A stretch of 21,419 nucleotides of DNA from Bin22 sp034428635 (lineage in GTDB: Bacteria; Chloroflexota; Dehalococcoidia; Lucifugimonadales; UBA3495). The notes under the pieces are model-generated. The model was not told the origin of the DNA. It saw only the letters and a program-made list of their open reading frames with translations, and searched no databases. A program made the translations under genes and the position numbers. Below are positions 1-8,060 of this stretch, piece by piece. Location: assembly GCA_034428635.1 (NCBI GenBank), contig DAOUHR010000104.1, positions 1 through 21,419 on the forward strand, in the 5' to 3' direction. Position 1 is the stretch's first letter, and each line of letters starts with the position of its first letter.

Positions 1-768
1 CTGACCGCCGCCGCGTCTTCGTTGTGGTGGTGCGCCCTGGTCATCGACGTGGCCCACGCCGTTTCCCAGTTCATCGCCGCCTCGTTGAACGTCACCCCGG
101 GCGACCTGCTGCGGGCGCCACTGGAGCCGCTGCTGAACGCCGTAATGGCCGCCAACACCGGCCTGGCGGTGTTCATCGCCCTGCTCTACATGGTCTTCGG
201 GTTCTTCGTCCTCTACCTGCTGGTGCAGATGGTCCTGCGCCTGGCTCTGATCGACATCCTGCTATGCCTCGCCCCCGTCGCCCTGGGGCTGTGGATTCTG
301 CCCCACACGGCGGGCTGGGGAAAGCACTGGCTCAGGCTCTTCATGACGGCGGTGTTCCAGCAGGCCATCCAGCTCATCGCGGTGGCACTGGCCTTCGGGT
401 TCCTGGACGAGTTCGCCGCCATCGGCGGCGGCGAGGCGGCCCAGGACCTGGTGTGGAAGCTGCTGATGGCCATCGCCTTCATGTACCTGGCGGGGCGGGT
501 TCCCTCGATGCTGGGCCACCACGGCACCTTCGACGCCTGGCTGCACACCCTGTATTTCGGCATGTCCCTGCCCGGCTCCATGGTCCGGTCGGGGCGGGCC
601 CTGGGGCTGCGGGGGGGCGGCGCGGCGGGCGGACCGGGGGGAGCCGCAGCCGCTACCGCCGCGACGAATGCAGCCACCAGCACCGCCGCCAACGCGGTGA
701 ACTCGGCGGCCCAGAACTCCACACCTGCCGCCCAGAGCGGCCCCACGCCCAGGAGCCAGGGCCCGTAG
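1..768 (+). CDS. TrbL/VirB6-like conjugal transfer membrane protein (5' truncated)
   Basis: The reading frame is open from base 1, so the true start lies upstream of the window. The visible 255 codons contain several long hydrophobic stretches, including two around bases 150-300 and others around 350-420 and 450-510. These are followed by a Gly/Ala-rich, then Ser/Thr/Asn/Gln-rich tail typical of cytosolic or disordered C-termini. This layout fits the polytopic TrbL/VirB6 family, which forms part of the inner-membrane platform of type IV secretion systems. The following pilin, PrgI, VirB4 and coupling-ATPase genes support the assignment. I see no catalytic motif, and none is expected. The family assignment rests on topology and context rather than on a diagnostic motif. 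Confidence 0.7.
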   Translation: MTAAASSLWWCALVIDVAHAVSQFIAASLNVTPGDLLRAPLEPLLNAVMAANTGLAVFIALLYMVFGFFVLYLLVQMVLRLALIDILLCLAPVALGLWILPHTAGWGKHWLRLFMTAVFQQAIQLIAVALAFGFLDEFAAIGGGEAAQDLVWKLLMAIAFMYLAGRVPSMLGHHGTFDAWLHTLYFGMSLPGSMVRSGRALGLRGGGAAGGPGGAAAATAATNAATSTAANAVNSAAQNSTPAAQSGPTPRSQGP

Positions 769-924
769 CGACTTTCAGAAGAACGACAACTATCGGCGCG
801 AGTTGATTTCGCGCCATCTGCCCCAGGAGGTGGAGCGATGTGCCAGTAAGCAACAGGGACTGACCTGCAAACAAGAGCAACCGAAGAAAGCGACAGACAC
901 TCAACCAACGAGGAGAACGAACCT
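769..924 (+). other. intergenic leader before pilin gene, with ribosome binding site
   Basis: This 156-base gap separates the VirB6-like gene from the pilin gene. It is less GC-rich than its surroundings. A GAGGAG ribosome-binding site lies about ten bases before the ATG at 925. One alternative frame (about 767-944) stays open and encodes a charged peptide, but it has no convincing start codon. I see no clear terminator or promoter. Confidence 0.4.
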
Positions 925-1227
925 ATGGACGACCTGACACAGACCATATCGAACCTGGTGGGCATCCTGCTGGGGTTGGTGGGAGTCGTGGGCGTCGGCT
1001 ATTTCATATACGGCGCCTACATGTACCTCACCGCCAGCGGCGCGCCCAACCAGATGGAGCGGGGCAAGGCGGCCATGATGACCGCCCTGGCCGGAATCGT
1101 CCTGGCTCTGGTGGCCTACGGCGTGGTGGAACTGGTGTTGAACGCTGTCGTCGGCAACCCGGTGGACCCCACCGTGCCCGACCCCACAACCCGCATCGTC
1201 CCGGACGACGTCACCGGCAGCGTGTAG
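925..1227 (+). CDS. VirB2/TrbC-like pilin subunit of the type IV secretion system
   Basis: This 100-residue protein has two hydrophobic helices (about residues 9-31 and 48-75) joined by a short polar loop containing Asn-Gln-Met-Glu-Arg-Gly-Lys, and a Pro/Asp-rich C-terminus. Two helices with a short basic cytoplasmic loop are the hallmark of VirB2/TrbC-type pilins, which assemble into the conjugative pilus. There is no obvious long cleavable leader; the first helix may serve as the export signal. The ATG at 925 follows a GAGGAG site. The next gene starts 11 bases after the stop, so the two are probably co-transcribed. A second pilin-like gene lies at 2845. Confidence 0.75.
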   Translation: MDDLTQTISNLVGILLGLVGVVGVGYFIYGAYMYLTASGAPNQMERGKAAMMTALAGIVLALVAYGVVELVLNAVVGNPVDPTVPDPTTRIVPDDVTGSV

Positions 1228-1237
1228 GAGGGGCGGA

Positions 1238-2863
1238 ATGAGAGAGCATGAAGTCCCTACCCACGTGCAGGCCGAGGACAAGGTGCTGCTGTGGTTCACC
1301 TTCCCCCAGATCGTGGCGGTGGTGGCGGTCTGCGCCATAGCCTACGGCGCCTACCGCTACTTCCCCTTCGGCCCGATGGAGTTCCGGCTGGGCATAGCCA
1401 TCCTGCTGGGTATCGCGGGCATCGCCCTGACGGTGGGGAAGGTGGGAGGCCGGGGGCTGCCGTTGGTGGCCGCCGACCTCTTGAAGTTCAACCTGGGGGC
1501 CAGGCGCTACGCCGGAGTCCCCAACCATCTGGCCCGAAGCGAAGCCCCGCCCATGCCGGAGGCCAAACCTGACCCCCTGCGGTTGCTGGCCAAGAAAGCG
1601 GCAGCCGGTTTCGCCAAGGGAGTCAAGGCAGCACGGAAGAAGGGCCGTCCTCCCTTCCGTCCCCATAGCTGGTTCGGAAAACGGCGGCCCAAGAGACCGG
1701 AGAACGCCAACGGCGGCAAGCCTCCCAAGAGTGATGCCCCGGGGAGGAAACCCTGGAGCCGGTTCCTGCCGGTGGCGGCCGGCCTGCTGGCCCTGGTCCT
1801 GGTGACCCTGCCGTCAACGGCCCTGGCCGACGACCCCGACGACGAGGGCCCGGGCTGGCGGCTGGACGAGATCTACTTCCAGCCGCCGGACCTAGTGCCC
1901 GGACGCCGCGTCTTCATCGAGGGGCTGGCCGTCTCCGGCAACACGGCCCGGGTGAGCCTGCGGGCGGCCCACGACCTGGACCTGAAGGTACGGGTCTTCG
2001 GCGGCAGGTCCGGCAGGACCCTCAAGATGGGCGCCAACGCCATCGTCCACTCCGGGGAGAGGAAGAGCTACAACCTGACCCTGGACGGCCCCAGGCCCTC
2101 CTTCACCTTCTCCTGGACCGACTCCCTGGGTTTCTCCGGGGCGGTGTCCCTGAAGAGCCACCAGCTTCCCTACCCCCTGCCCACGTATGACGGGGGGCTG
2201 TGCGACCTGGAGGTGGTGTCCCTTGAGTGGACGCCCGGCGCAATCAACGGGGTCATCGCGTCGGAGTGCATCAGCGATACCCGGCAGGAGGTGGACCTGC
2301 CGGTCTATGGCGGCCACTTCAGCCAGTCGGTGCCGGCCCTGCTGGACGCCTCGGTAACGAGCATCACAGGAACGGCTAACGTAGAGGCGGGAGCGCACCG
2401 CACCAGCGTGGCATTCGTCTCCGGCGGCCAGACCCGCTTCCGGCTGCCCGTCGCCAACAGGAAGGCAATTCACGACCTGGAAATCACCGCCGAGCTTACG
2501 GCGACGCTGAACGTGCCGCTGCCGCCCATGCTCCAGACCACCCATCACCCGGCCCGCACCGACGTGTACACCCGGCGGGTTACCTGTCGTTGCGGCCAGA
2601 GCTCAACGATCAAGACTGTGCGGATATACGTCTACCACCCGGAGCACGTGCGTGCCGTGGAGGGACAGCGCGCCCCGGTCACCCGCACCAGTACCGAGAC
2701 CCTTCCCCTGGCTCCGGCAGCGAACACAGCACAGGTCTCGGCCCTGGGCATGGGCGCTGACAACCCCTTCCAGTATCTCTTCGTGCCCCCGCCCACACCT
2801 CCGCCGCCTTCGGCGGAGCAGACCGAGGAGGGCGATTCCTCCTGGTGGCACTGGCCGTGGTAG
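1238..2863 (+). CDS. PrgI-family protein fused to a large exported domain
   Basis: A 541-residue protein whose ATG follows a strong GGAGGGG site. Residues 1-95 look like a PrgI-family protein: a short polar N-terminus, two hydrophobic helices (about 24-44 and 51-68), then a basic segment. PrgI proteins are small partners of VirB4-type ATPases in conjugation operons of Gram-positive and related bacteria. Residues about 96-175 form a very basic linker. A third hydrophobic helix (176-192) ends in Ala-Leu-Ala followed by Asp-Asp (195-199), which resembles a signal-peptidase site. The remaining 340 or so residues look beta-rich and would be outside the membrane. The C-terminus is proline-rich and ends in several tryptophans. 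Family members are usually near 100-130 residues, so this is an unusual fusion. The function of the exported part is unknown. Confidence 0.7.
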   Translation: MREHEVPTHVQAEDKVLLWFTFPQIVAVVAVCAIAYGAYRYFPFGPMEFRLGIAILLGIAGIALTVGKVGGRGLPLVAADLLKFNLGARRYAGVPNHLARSEAPPMPEAKPDPLRLLAKKAAAGFAKGVKAARKKGRPPFRPHSWFGKRRPKRPENANGGKPPKSDAPGRKPWSRFLPVAAGLLALVLVTLPSTALADDPDDEGPGWRLDEIYFQPPDLVPGRRVFIEGLAVSGNTARVSLRAAHDLDLKVRVFGGRSGRTLKMGANAIVHSGERKSYNLTLDGPRPSFTFSWTDSLGFSGAVSLKSHQLPYPLPTYDGGLCDLEVVSLEWTPGAINGVIASECISDTRQEVDLPVYGGHFSQSVPALLDASVTSITGTANVEAGAHRTSVAFVSGGQTRFRLPVANRKAIHDLEITAELTATLNVPLPPMLQTTHHPARTDVYTRRVTCRCGQSSTIKTVRIYVYHPEHVRAVEGQRAPVTRTSTETLPLAPAANTAQVSALGMGADNPFQYLFVPPPTPPPPSAEQTEEGDSSWWHWPW

Positions 2864-3186
2864 GGCGCTGGAAAAGCATCCTGCTCGCTTCCGGCGCGGC
2901 GCTGGCGTCAATCGCCGCCGTGCCGGGGGACGAGCGGGAAGAGATGTTGAACGCCTTCGACGCCGTGGTCACCGGCATGGCCTACGCCGGGGTGGGACTT
3001 TGCCTCTTCGCCATCGTCTGGGCCGGGTTTGTGCTGATGGCCGAGGGCGCCGAGGGCGAGGGACGACGGGGCAAGGCCCGCAACGCCGTGGTCATGGCGA
3101 TCGTCGGACTGGTGGTGCTGCTGCTGGCCAAGGCCATCGCCCTGGTGATCAGCAGCGGCCTGGCCCCTATCCTGCCCGGCCCATAG
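2845..3186 (+). CDS. second small pilin-like membrane protein
   Basis: A 113-residue protein starting at a GTG that overlaps the end of the PrgI-fusion gene by 19 bases; a GAGGAGGG site lies about ten bases upstream. A second GTG at 2857 is a possible alternative start. It has an N-terminal hydrophobic stretch (about residues 11-26), then two membrane helices (about 44-66 and 79-106) separated by a short charged loop with Glu-Gly-Arg-Arg-Gly-Lys. The layout matches VirB2-like pilins and resembles the gene at 925, including a G-K-A loop motif, so the two may be distant paralogues. It could be a minor pilin or a VirB3-like platform component. Confidence 0.65.
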   Translation: MALAVVGRWKSILLASGAALASIAAVPGDEREEMLNAFDAVVTGMAYAGVGLCLFAIVWAGFVLMAEGAEGEGRRGKARNAVVMAIVGLVVLLLAKAIALVISSGLAPILPGP

Positions 3187-3208
3187 CAGAGACAAGGAGA
3201 AAAGAGAT

Positions 3209-5443
3209 ATGAGACCACCACTACCCAACATCAAGAGGCTGGCCTTACGGGGCAAGCAGACCGATACCCAAAGCCGGGAGGCCACTGAGCCGGACCCTGA
3301 ACCCAAGCCGCCCCCGGACCTGACCCTGTTCTTCATGCTGTCCCACCTGGAGGATGACGGCCCGGTGCGCCTGGACGGGGTGAAGCTGGCGGTCAGCGAG
3401 GTGATGGGCCTGGAACTGGACGAGCCCAAGCTGGGCGCCTTCGCCGGTTCCCTCAACGCCCTGGACTTTCCGGCGCAACTGCTGGTGCGCCAGCACCCGC
3501 CAGTGCTGGCCGCATTGAGGGGCACGCTGGCCGAGGCCCAGCCCTGTGACCTGCCCCGGCAGACCCGCGACGCCGCCGACTCCCTGGGCAGGTTGCTGGG
3601 CAACCTGGAGACCCGCGAGGGAATCCTGGACCGGCGCTTCTACGCCGTCTGCGAGCACCACCGGATGGACGAGCTGCACGGGCTGCTGGTCCGGGCCGGG
3701 CTGGGCGTGTTCCGCCTGGCAGGCGAACCCCTGCGCCTGTTCTGGCTGTCCGCCGCCCTCGGCGGGTCTCCAGTAGAGCGGGACGAAGACCTGGAAATGG
3801 ACATTGAGGTCAACCGCCGCGACATCCGCATCGGGGAGCGTTTGACCCGTTCCCTGCACCTGGGCAAATGGCCCCGTTCCCTGGCGCCCGGCTTCCTGCA
3901 GGCGCTGATGGCCACGGGGGCGCCCATGGACCTCTCCGTACACCTGGGCGCCATACCGTCGGAGCAGGCGGCCCGCACCCTGGAGTGGCAGAAGGTCAAG
4001 TTCGAGTCGGCCCAAAGCCTGTCCTTCAAGCGGGGCCGCTCAATGTCCCCCGAGGCGGAGATCGCCCTGGAGGACGTGTCCAGGCTCAGGGACGAGGTGC
4101 AGCGGGGCCGGGAGCGGCTGTTTCACGCATCCCTGTCCGTCACCCTTCACGCTGCCGACCAGGATACCCTCAAGGACCTGACCCAGAAGGCCCGCGCCCA
4201 CTTCGCCGCGACCCTGGGCAAGCTGGACAACCTGGCCTTCCGCCAGAGGGAAGGATTGCTTTCCACGCTGCCCCTGGCCCTGAACGCCGTGGCGGTGTGG
4301 CGCACTCTCGATACATCGTCATTGGCGCGGCTGTTCCCCTTCTCGCCGCCGGACCTGGACACCCGCTCCGGCACCCTCTACGGCATCGACCTCAGGGCCT
4401 GCGCCCCGGTGGTCTACGACCCCTTCGACGGCACCCACCTCAACGCCAATACCGCCGTCCTGGCGAGGTCAGGGTCAGGAAAATCCTTCGCCACCAAGCT
4501 GGGGGTGCTGCGGGGTTTGTGCCGGGGCGTACGGGCCTACGTGATCGACCCCGAAGGGGAGTACGCCGACATGGCCCGCGCCGCCGGCGGCAGGGTCCTG
4601 TCGCCGGGGGTTCCAGGCCAGGGAATGAACCCCTTCGTCATCGACCGGGGCGACAGCGAGGAACTTCTCCAACGCATCGGCAGCCTGCGCAGGCTCATCG
4701 AGGTGATGGTCGGGGAAAGGCTATCTGCCGAGCGGCGTTCCTCCCTGGACCACGCCCTGGCGGGCTACTACGCCGAGCATAGGGAGCGCACCGGCTTCCG
4801 CGATTTCTACGCCTACCTGGAAACTGAGGGCGGAGGCGACATCGCCCACCTGCTGCGTCCCTTCGCCACCGGCAGCCTGCGCCATCTCCTCTCCGACGAG
4901 GGCGACGACCTGCTGACCCACGAGGCGTTGGTCACCGTCTTCGACCTGCACTTGCTGGAGCCGGAGCTCCGTCCCGCCGCCGCCATGGTCTGCACCGAGA
5001 CGGTGTGGGCCGCCGCCGCCCAGGACCCCAGGCCTCGCCTGCTGGTGGTGGACGAGGTGTGGAGCATCATGCAGCACCCCGAGGGCGCGGCGTTCATGGT
5101 CTCGATGGCCAAACGCGCCCGCAAGCACCGGCTGGGGTTGCAATTCATCACCCAGGACGTGCAGGACCTGCTCTCCGAGGACTCCTCCCGCACCATCACC
5201 GGCCACTCCGGTCGCGCCCTTTTGCAAAACGCCGCCTTTAAGCTGTTGCTGCAGCAGGACGCGGCGGCCGTCGCCACCGTGCGCGAAGCCTTCGATCTGC
5301 CGGTGGAACTGCAACGCTGGCTGCTTTCCTGTCCCCGGGGCGACGGGCTGCTGCTGGCACGGGGCAACCGCTTTCCGGTGCGCATCGAGGCCACCCCCGA
5401 GGAGACCGAGGTAATCGAGTGGCGGCCCGGACCCAGGCATTAG
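3209..5443 (+). CDS. VirB4/TraC-like conjugation ATPase
   Basis: A 744-residue protein beginning at an ATG behind AAGGAGAAAAG. The first 380 or so residues form the N-terminal domain typical of VirB4 proteins. The C-terminal RecA-like ATPase domain carries a Walker A motif at 419-426 (ARSGSGKS, Lys425) and a Walker B motif ending in Asp615-Glu616 (LLVVDE), followed by a conserved stretch with HRLGLQFITQDVQ. VirB4 ATPases power pilus assembly and substrate transfer at the cytoplasmic face of the membrane. The length is within the usual 600-850 range. The gene sits directly after the PrgI and pilin genes, the usual order for these systems, and 37 bases before the coupling ATPase. Confidence 0.9.
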   Translation: MRPPLPNIKRLALRGKQTDTQSREATEPDPEPKPPPDLTLFFMLSHLEDDGPVRLDGVKLAVSEVMGLELDEPKLGAFAGSLNALDFPAQLLVRQHPPVLAALRGTLAEAQPCDLPRQTRDAADSLGRLLGNLETREGILDRRFYAVCEHHRMDELHGLLVRAGLGVFRLAGEPLRLFWLSAALGGSPVERDEDLEMDIEVNRRDIRIGERLTRSLHLGKWPRSLAPGFLQALMATGAPMDLSVHLGAIPSEQAARTLEWQKVKFESAQSLSFKRGRSMSPEAEIALEDVSRLRDEVQRGRERLFHASLSVTLHAADQDTLKDLTQKARAHFAATLGKLDNLAFRQREGLLSTLPLALNAVAVWRTLDTSSLARLFPFSPPDLDTRSGTLYGIDLRACAPVVYDPFDGTHLNANTAVLARSGSGKSFATKLGVLRGLCRGVRAYVIDPEGEYADMARAAGGRVLSPGVPGQGMNPFVIDRGDSEELLQRIGSLRRLIEVMVGERLSAERRSSLDHALAGYYAEHRERTGFRDFYAYLETEGGGDIAHLLRPFATGSLRHLLSDEGDDLLTHEALVTVFDLHLLEPELRPAAAMVCTETVWAAAAQDPRPRLLVVDEVWSIMQHPEGAAFMVSMAKRARKHRLGLQFITQDVQDLLSEDSSRTITGHSGRALLQNAAFKLLLQQDAAAVATVREAFDLPVELQRWLLSCPRGDGLLLARGNRFPVRIEATPEETEVIEWRPGPRH

Positions 5444-5480
5444 CCCGTAATTGAAGACTTAATAAAGGAAGGCAACCGGT

Positions 5481-8060
5481 ATGAATATCAACATGAAGAA
5501 AATCATCTTCGGGGAAGGCCGTAAACGGCGCGCACCGGCGCTATTGGCGGTGACGCCGCCCCGCACCGGCGAGCGCACCCTTCTGGGCGTGGAAAACCTG
5601 CTCCAGTCCATCGCCGTCCCCGAACCCTTCTCCCTGGAGCTGGCCGGGGACGCCAACGGCGTCACCCTGATGGCCCGCTGCCTGGACCGCCAGGTGGTCC
5701 AGGGCCAGCTGGCCGCCCACTACCCCCAGGCCCGCATCCGGGAGGTGTCGCCCCAAGAGGACCCGTTGCGGCTGGATACTGGGGAGCAGGCCTGGGGCCT
5801 GACCCTCCGCTCCGGCGGGCCGGAGTTCGTGCCCCTGCGCACCTTCCGCGACGACGACCTGTTGGACACTGGCTCCGATCCCCTGATCGCCCTCCTGGGG
5901 GCGCTGTCCGACCTGCGGCCCGGCGAGCGGTTGGTCTCCCGCCTGCTGCTGCGCTCCCTGGGACCCGACTGGTCCCAGGCCCACCAAGCCCGGGCCCACA
6001 ACCGGGCTGTGCCCGACAACCGGGAACCCTCCTATACCTACCAGACCAAGCCCCTGCAGTTGGACGGCGTCACCATGGCCGTCCTGGGCGCGGGGGCGTT
6101 GCTGGCCCTGCGGGGCTACCTCTGGGTGCAGGACGGCGAAATCCTCAAGGCGTCCCTGCTGGGCTTGGGTTCGGCGCTGGGCATCACCGTGGCCGGCTGG
6201 GGCTGGTGGCGCTGGAAGCAGGCCCGCAGCCGGGTCTACGACCCCATCCTGATTGGGGAGAAGGTCTCCCGCATCGCCTTCGACGCCGAGTTGCAGGTGG
6301 TCGCCGTTCTGCCGGAACGGGGACGCATACAGCGCGGCGAGGAACTGCTGGAGGGCGTGGCCGCCGCCTACCGCCACTACGACCACCCCGCCGGGGCCAG
6401 GTTCAAGGTCGGCGACGTGAGTCCTCTGCTACCCACGGACAACCTGCATCCCGCCGGGCCGGGGCTGTTCGGCAGGCGCAGCGTCCTGGGCGTGCGAGAG
6501 GTGGCCTCACTGTGGCACCCACCGGGTGAGCGGGATGAGACTCCGTTGGTGGAGCGCTCCGGCTCCAGGTCATTGCTGCCCCCGGCCCGCGGCACCGCCG
6601 ATGGCGCTCTCGTCGGCGACACCACTGGCGGGCAGACCCGCGAGATCCGTTTCCCCGAGGACCTGCTCCACCGCCACCATCTCTACGTGGCCCGAACCCG
6701 AATGGGCAAGTCCACCCTGATGCACCACCTAGTGGCCCACAAGCTCAGGGAGAAGGCGGCGGGGCGGGACGGCGACGCCATCATCGTCGTCGACCCCCAC
6801 GCCGACCAGGTGGCCGGGCTGCTGGAGCACGTCCCCGAGTCCCTGGTAAACCGTGTAAAACTGATCGACCTGGCCGACGAACAGGGCGCGCCGGGCATCA
6901 ACCTGCTGGACACCCGCATCTTCGCCGATAGGGACCGCACCGCCGATTCCGTGGTCAGGGTGGCCCGGGGCCTCTGGGAACAGTGGGGTCCCCGGATGCA
7001 GTCCATCCTGGAGCACACCGTCAAGACCCTCCACGAGGCCAACTCCCACCCGTCCACCGACGCCGGCGACCAGCACACCATCCTGGACGGACTGAAGTTG
7101 CTCTCCGACGGCAAGTTCCGGGGCGAGGTGCTGGCCAAGGTCTCCGACCCCTACATCATGGAGTGGTGGGAAAGGGACTTCGGCAGCTGGCACCGCCAGT
7201 ACCGAGCCGAGGCCCTGGCCCCGGTTCAGACCCGCCTGGCCTACTACGCATCCTCCAAGCGGGCCCGCTCCATCCTGGGCCAGTCCCGCTCCACCATCGA
7301 CCTGCGGGAGACCATCCTGGAGGGCGGCGTCCTGCTGGTGTCCACCGCCCAGGGCACCGCCGGCCGGGACGTGGCCGCCCTGGTGGGGGCCTCGCTGCTG
7401 AACCTGGTGGACTCGGTGATCCGGGAGCAGGAGAGCCTGCCGCTGCACCGGCGGCGGGGCGCATTGGTGGTCGTGGACGAGATGCAGTCCATGCCCGGCG
7501 TCGACTACGAGTCCATGCTCAGTGAGCTGGGCAAGTACGGAGCGTCCTTCATCCTGGCGACGCAGAGCCTGGCCAAGCTGGACGACCTGTCCCGCACCAT
7601 GTAGGACACCATCCTGGCCAACCTGGGCTGCCTGGCCGTGTTCCAGGTGGCGGGCAACGACGCCCGCCACCTGGTGTGGGAACTGGGCAAGGACCGGGTC
7701 AGCGAGGACGACATCACGTCGCTGCCGGTCCATCAATGCTACGTTCGGGCAACGGTCGGGACCGAGCGGCTGCCCGCCTACTCCATGATGGTGCGCAAAC
7801 CCGAGCCGGGCGACACGGATGTGGCCGAGGCCGTCCGCAACGCCGCCCGTGGCTACACCACCAGTGCCGGTCAACTGGCCGCCGCCAACGCCGACGGGGA
7901 GCAGAAGGTGAGCGAATACCGCAGGCTCCTGGCGGAGCGGCAGAACGCCAACGGTTCCCCACCGGCGCAGCCGCCGGCCCCGGACCAGGCCGGCGGGCAG
8001 CACCGGGTGCGCACCCGCAACCCCAACCCGCCGGGGAGCGGTTCCGGAAGTGCTGCCTGA
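5481..8060 (+). pseudogene. VirD4/HerA-like conjugative coupling ATPase interrupted by an in-frame TAG
   Basis: The ATG follows AAAGGAAGG. The frame encodes 707 residues, stops at TAG (7602-7604), then continues in the same frame for 151 more codons to TGA at 8060. The joined product would be 859 residues counting the stop position. It has two membrane helices near residues 195-240, a Walker A motif at 404-411 (ARTRMGKS, Lys410), and a Walker B at Asp666-Glu667 (ALVVVDE). The TAG falls after the conserved TQSLAKLDDLSRTM stretch, and the codons after it (DTILANLGCLAVFQV) read as the normal continuation of this fold. The most economical explanation is CAG (Gln) changed to TAG by mutation or sequencing error. 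Such ATPases recruit the DNA-relaxase complex to the secretion channel. A truncated 707-residue product would lose the last part of the ATPase core. Confidence 0.8.

Noticed and set aside
213..965. Long minus-strand open frames opposite the conjugation genes
   Set aside because: They are shadows caused by high GC content, with low-complexity translations and no ribosome-binding sites, lying opposite genes with clear motifs.
7638..8060. A separate 140-codon gene after the TAG in the coupling ATPase
   Set aside because: It is in frame with the ATPase, its GTG lacks a ribosome-binding site, and the 11 codons between the TAG and the GTG also read as part of the ATPase fold.
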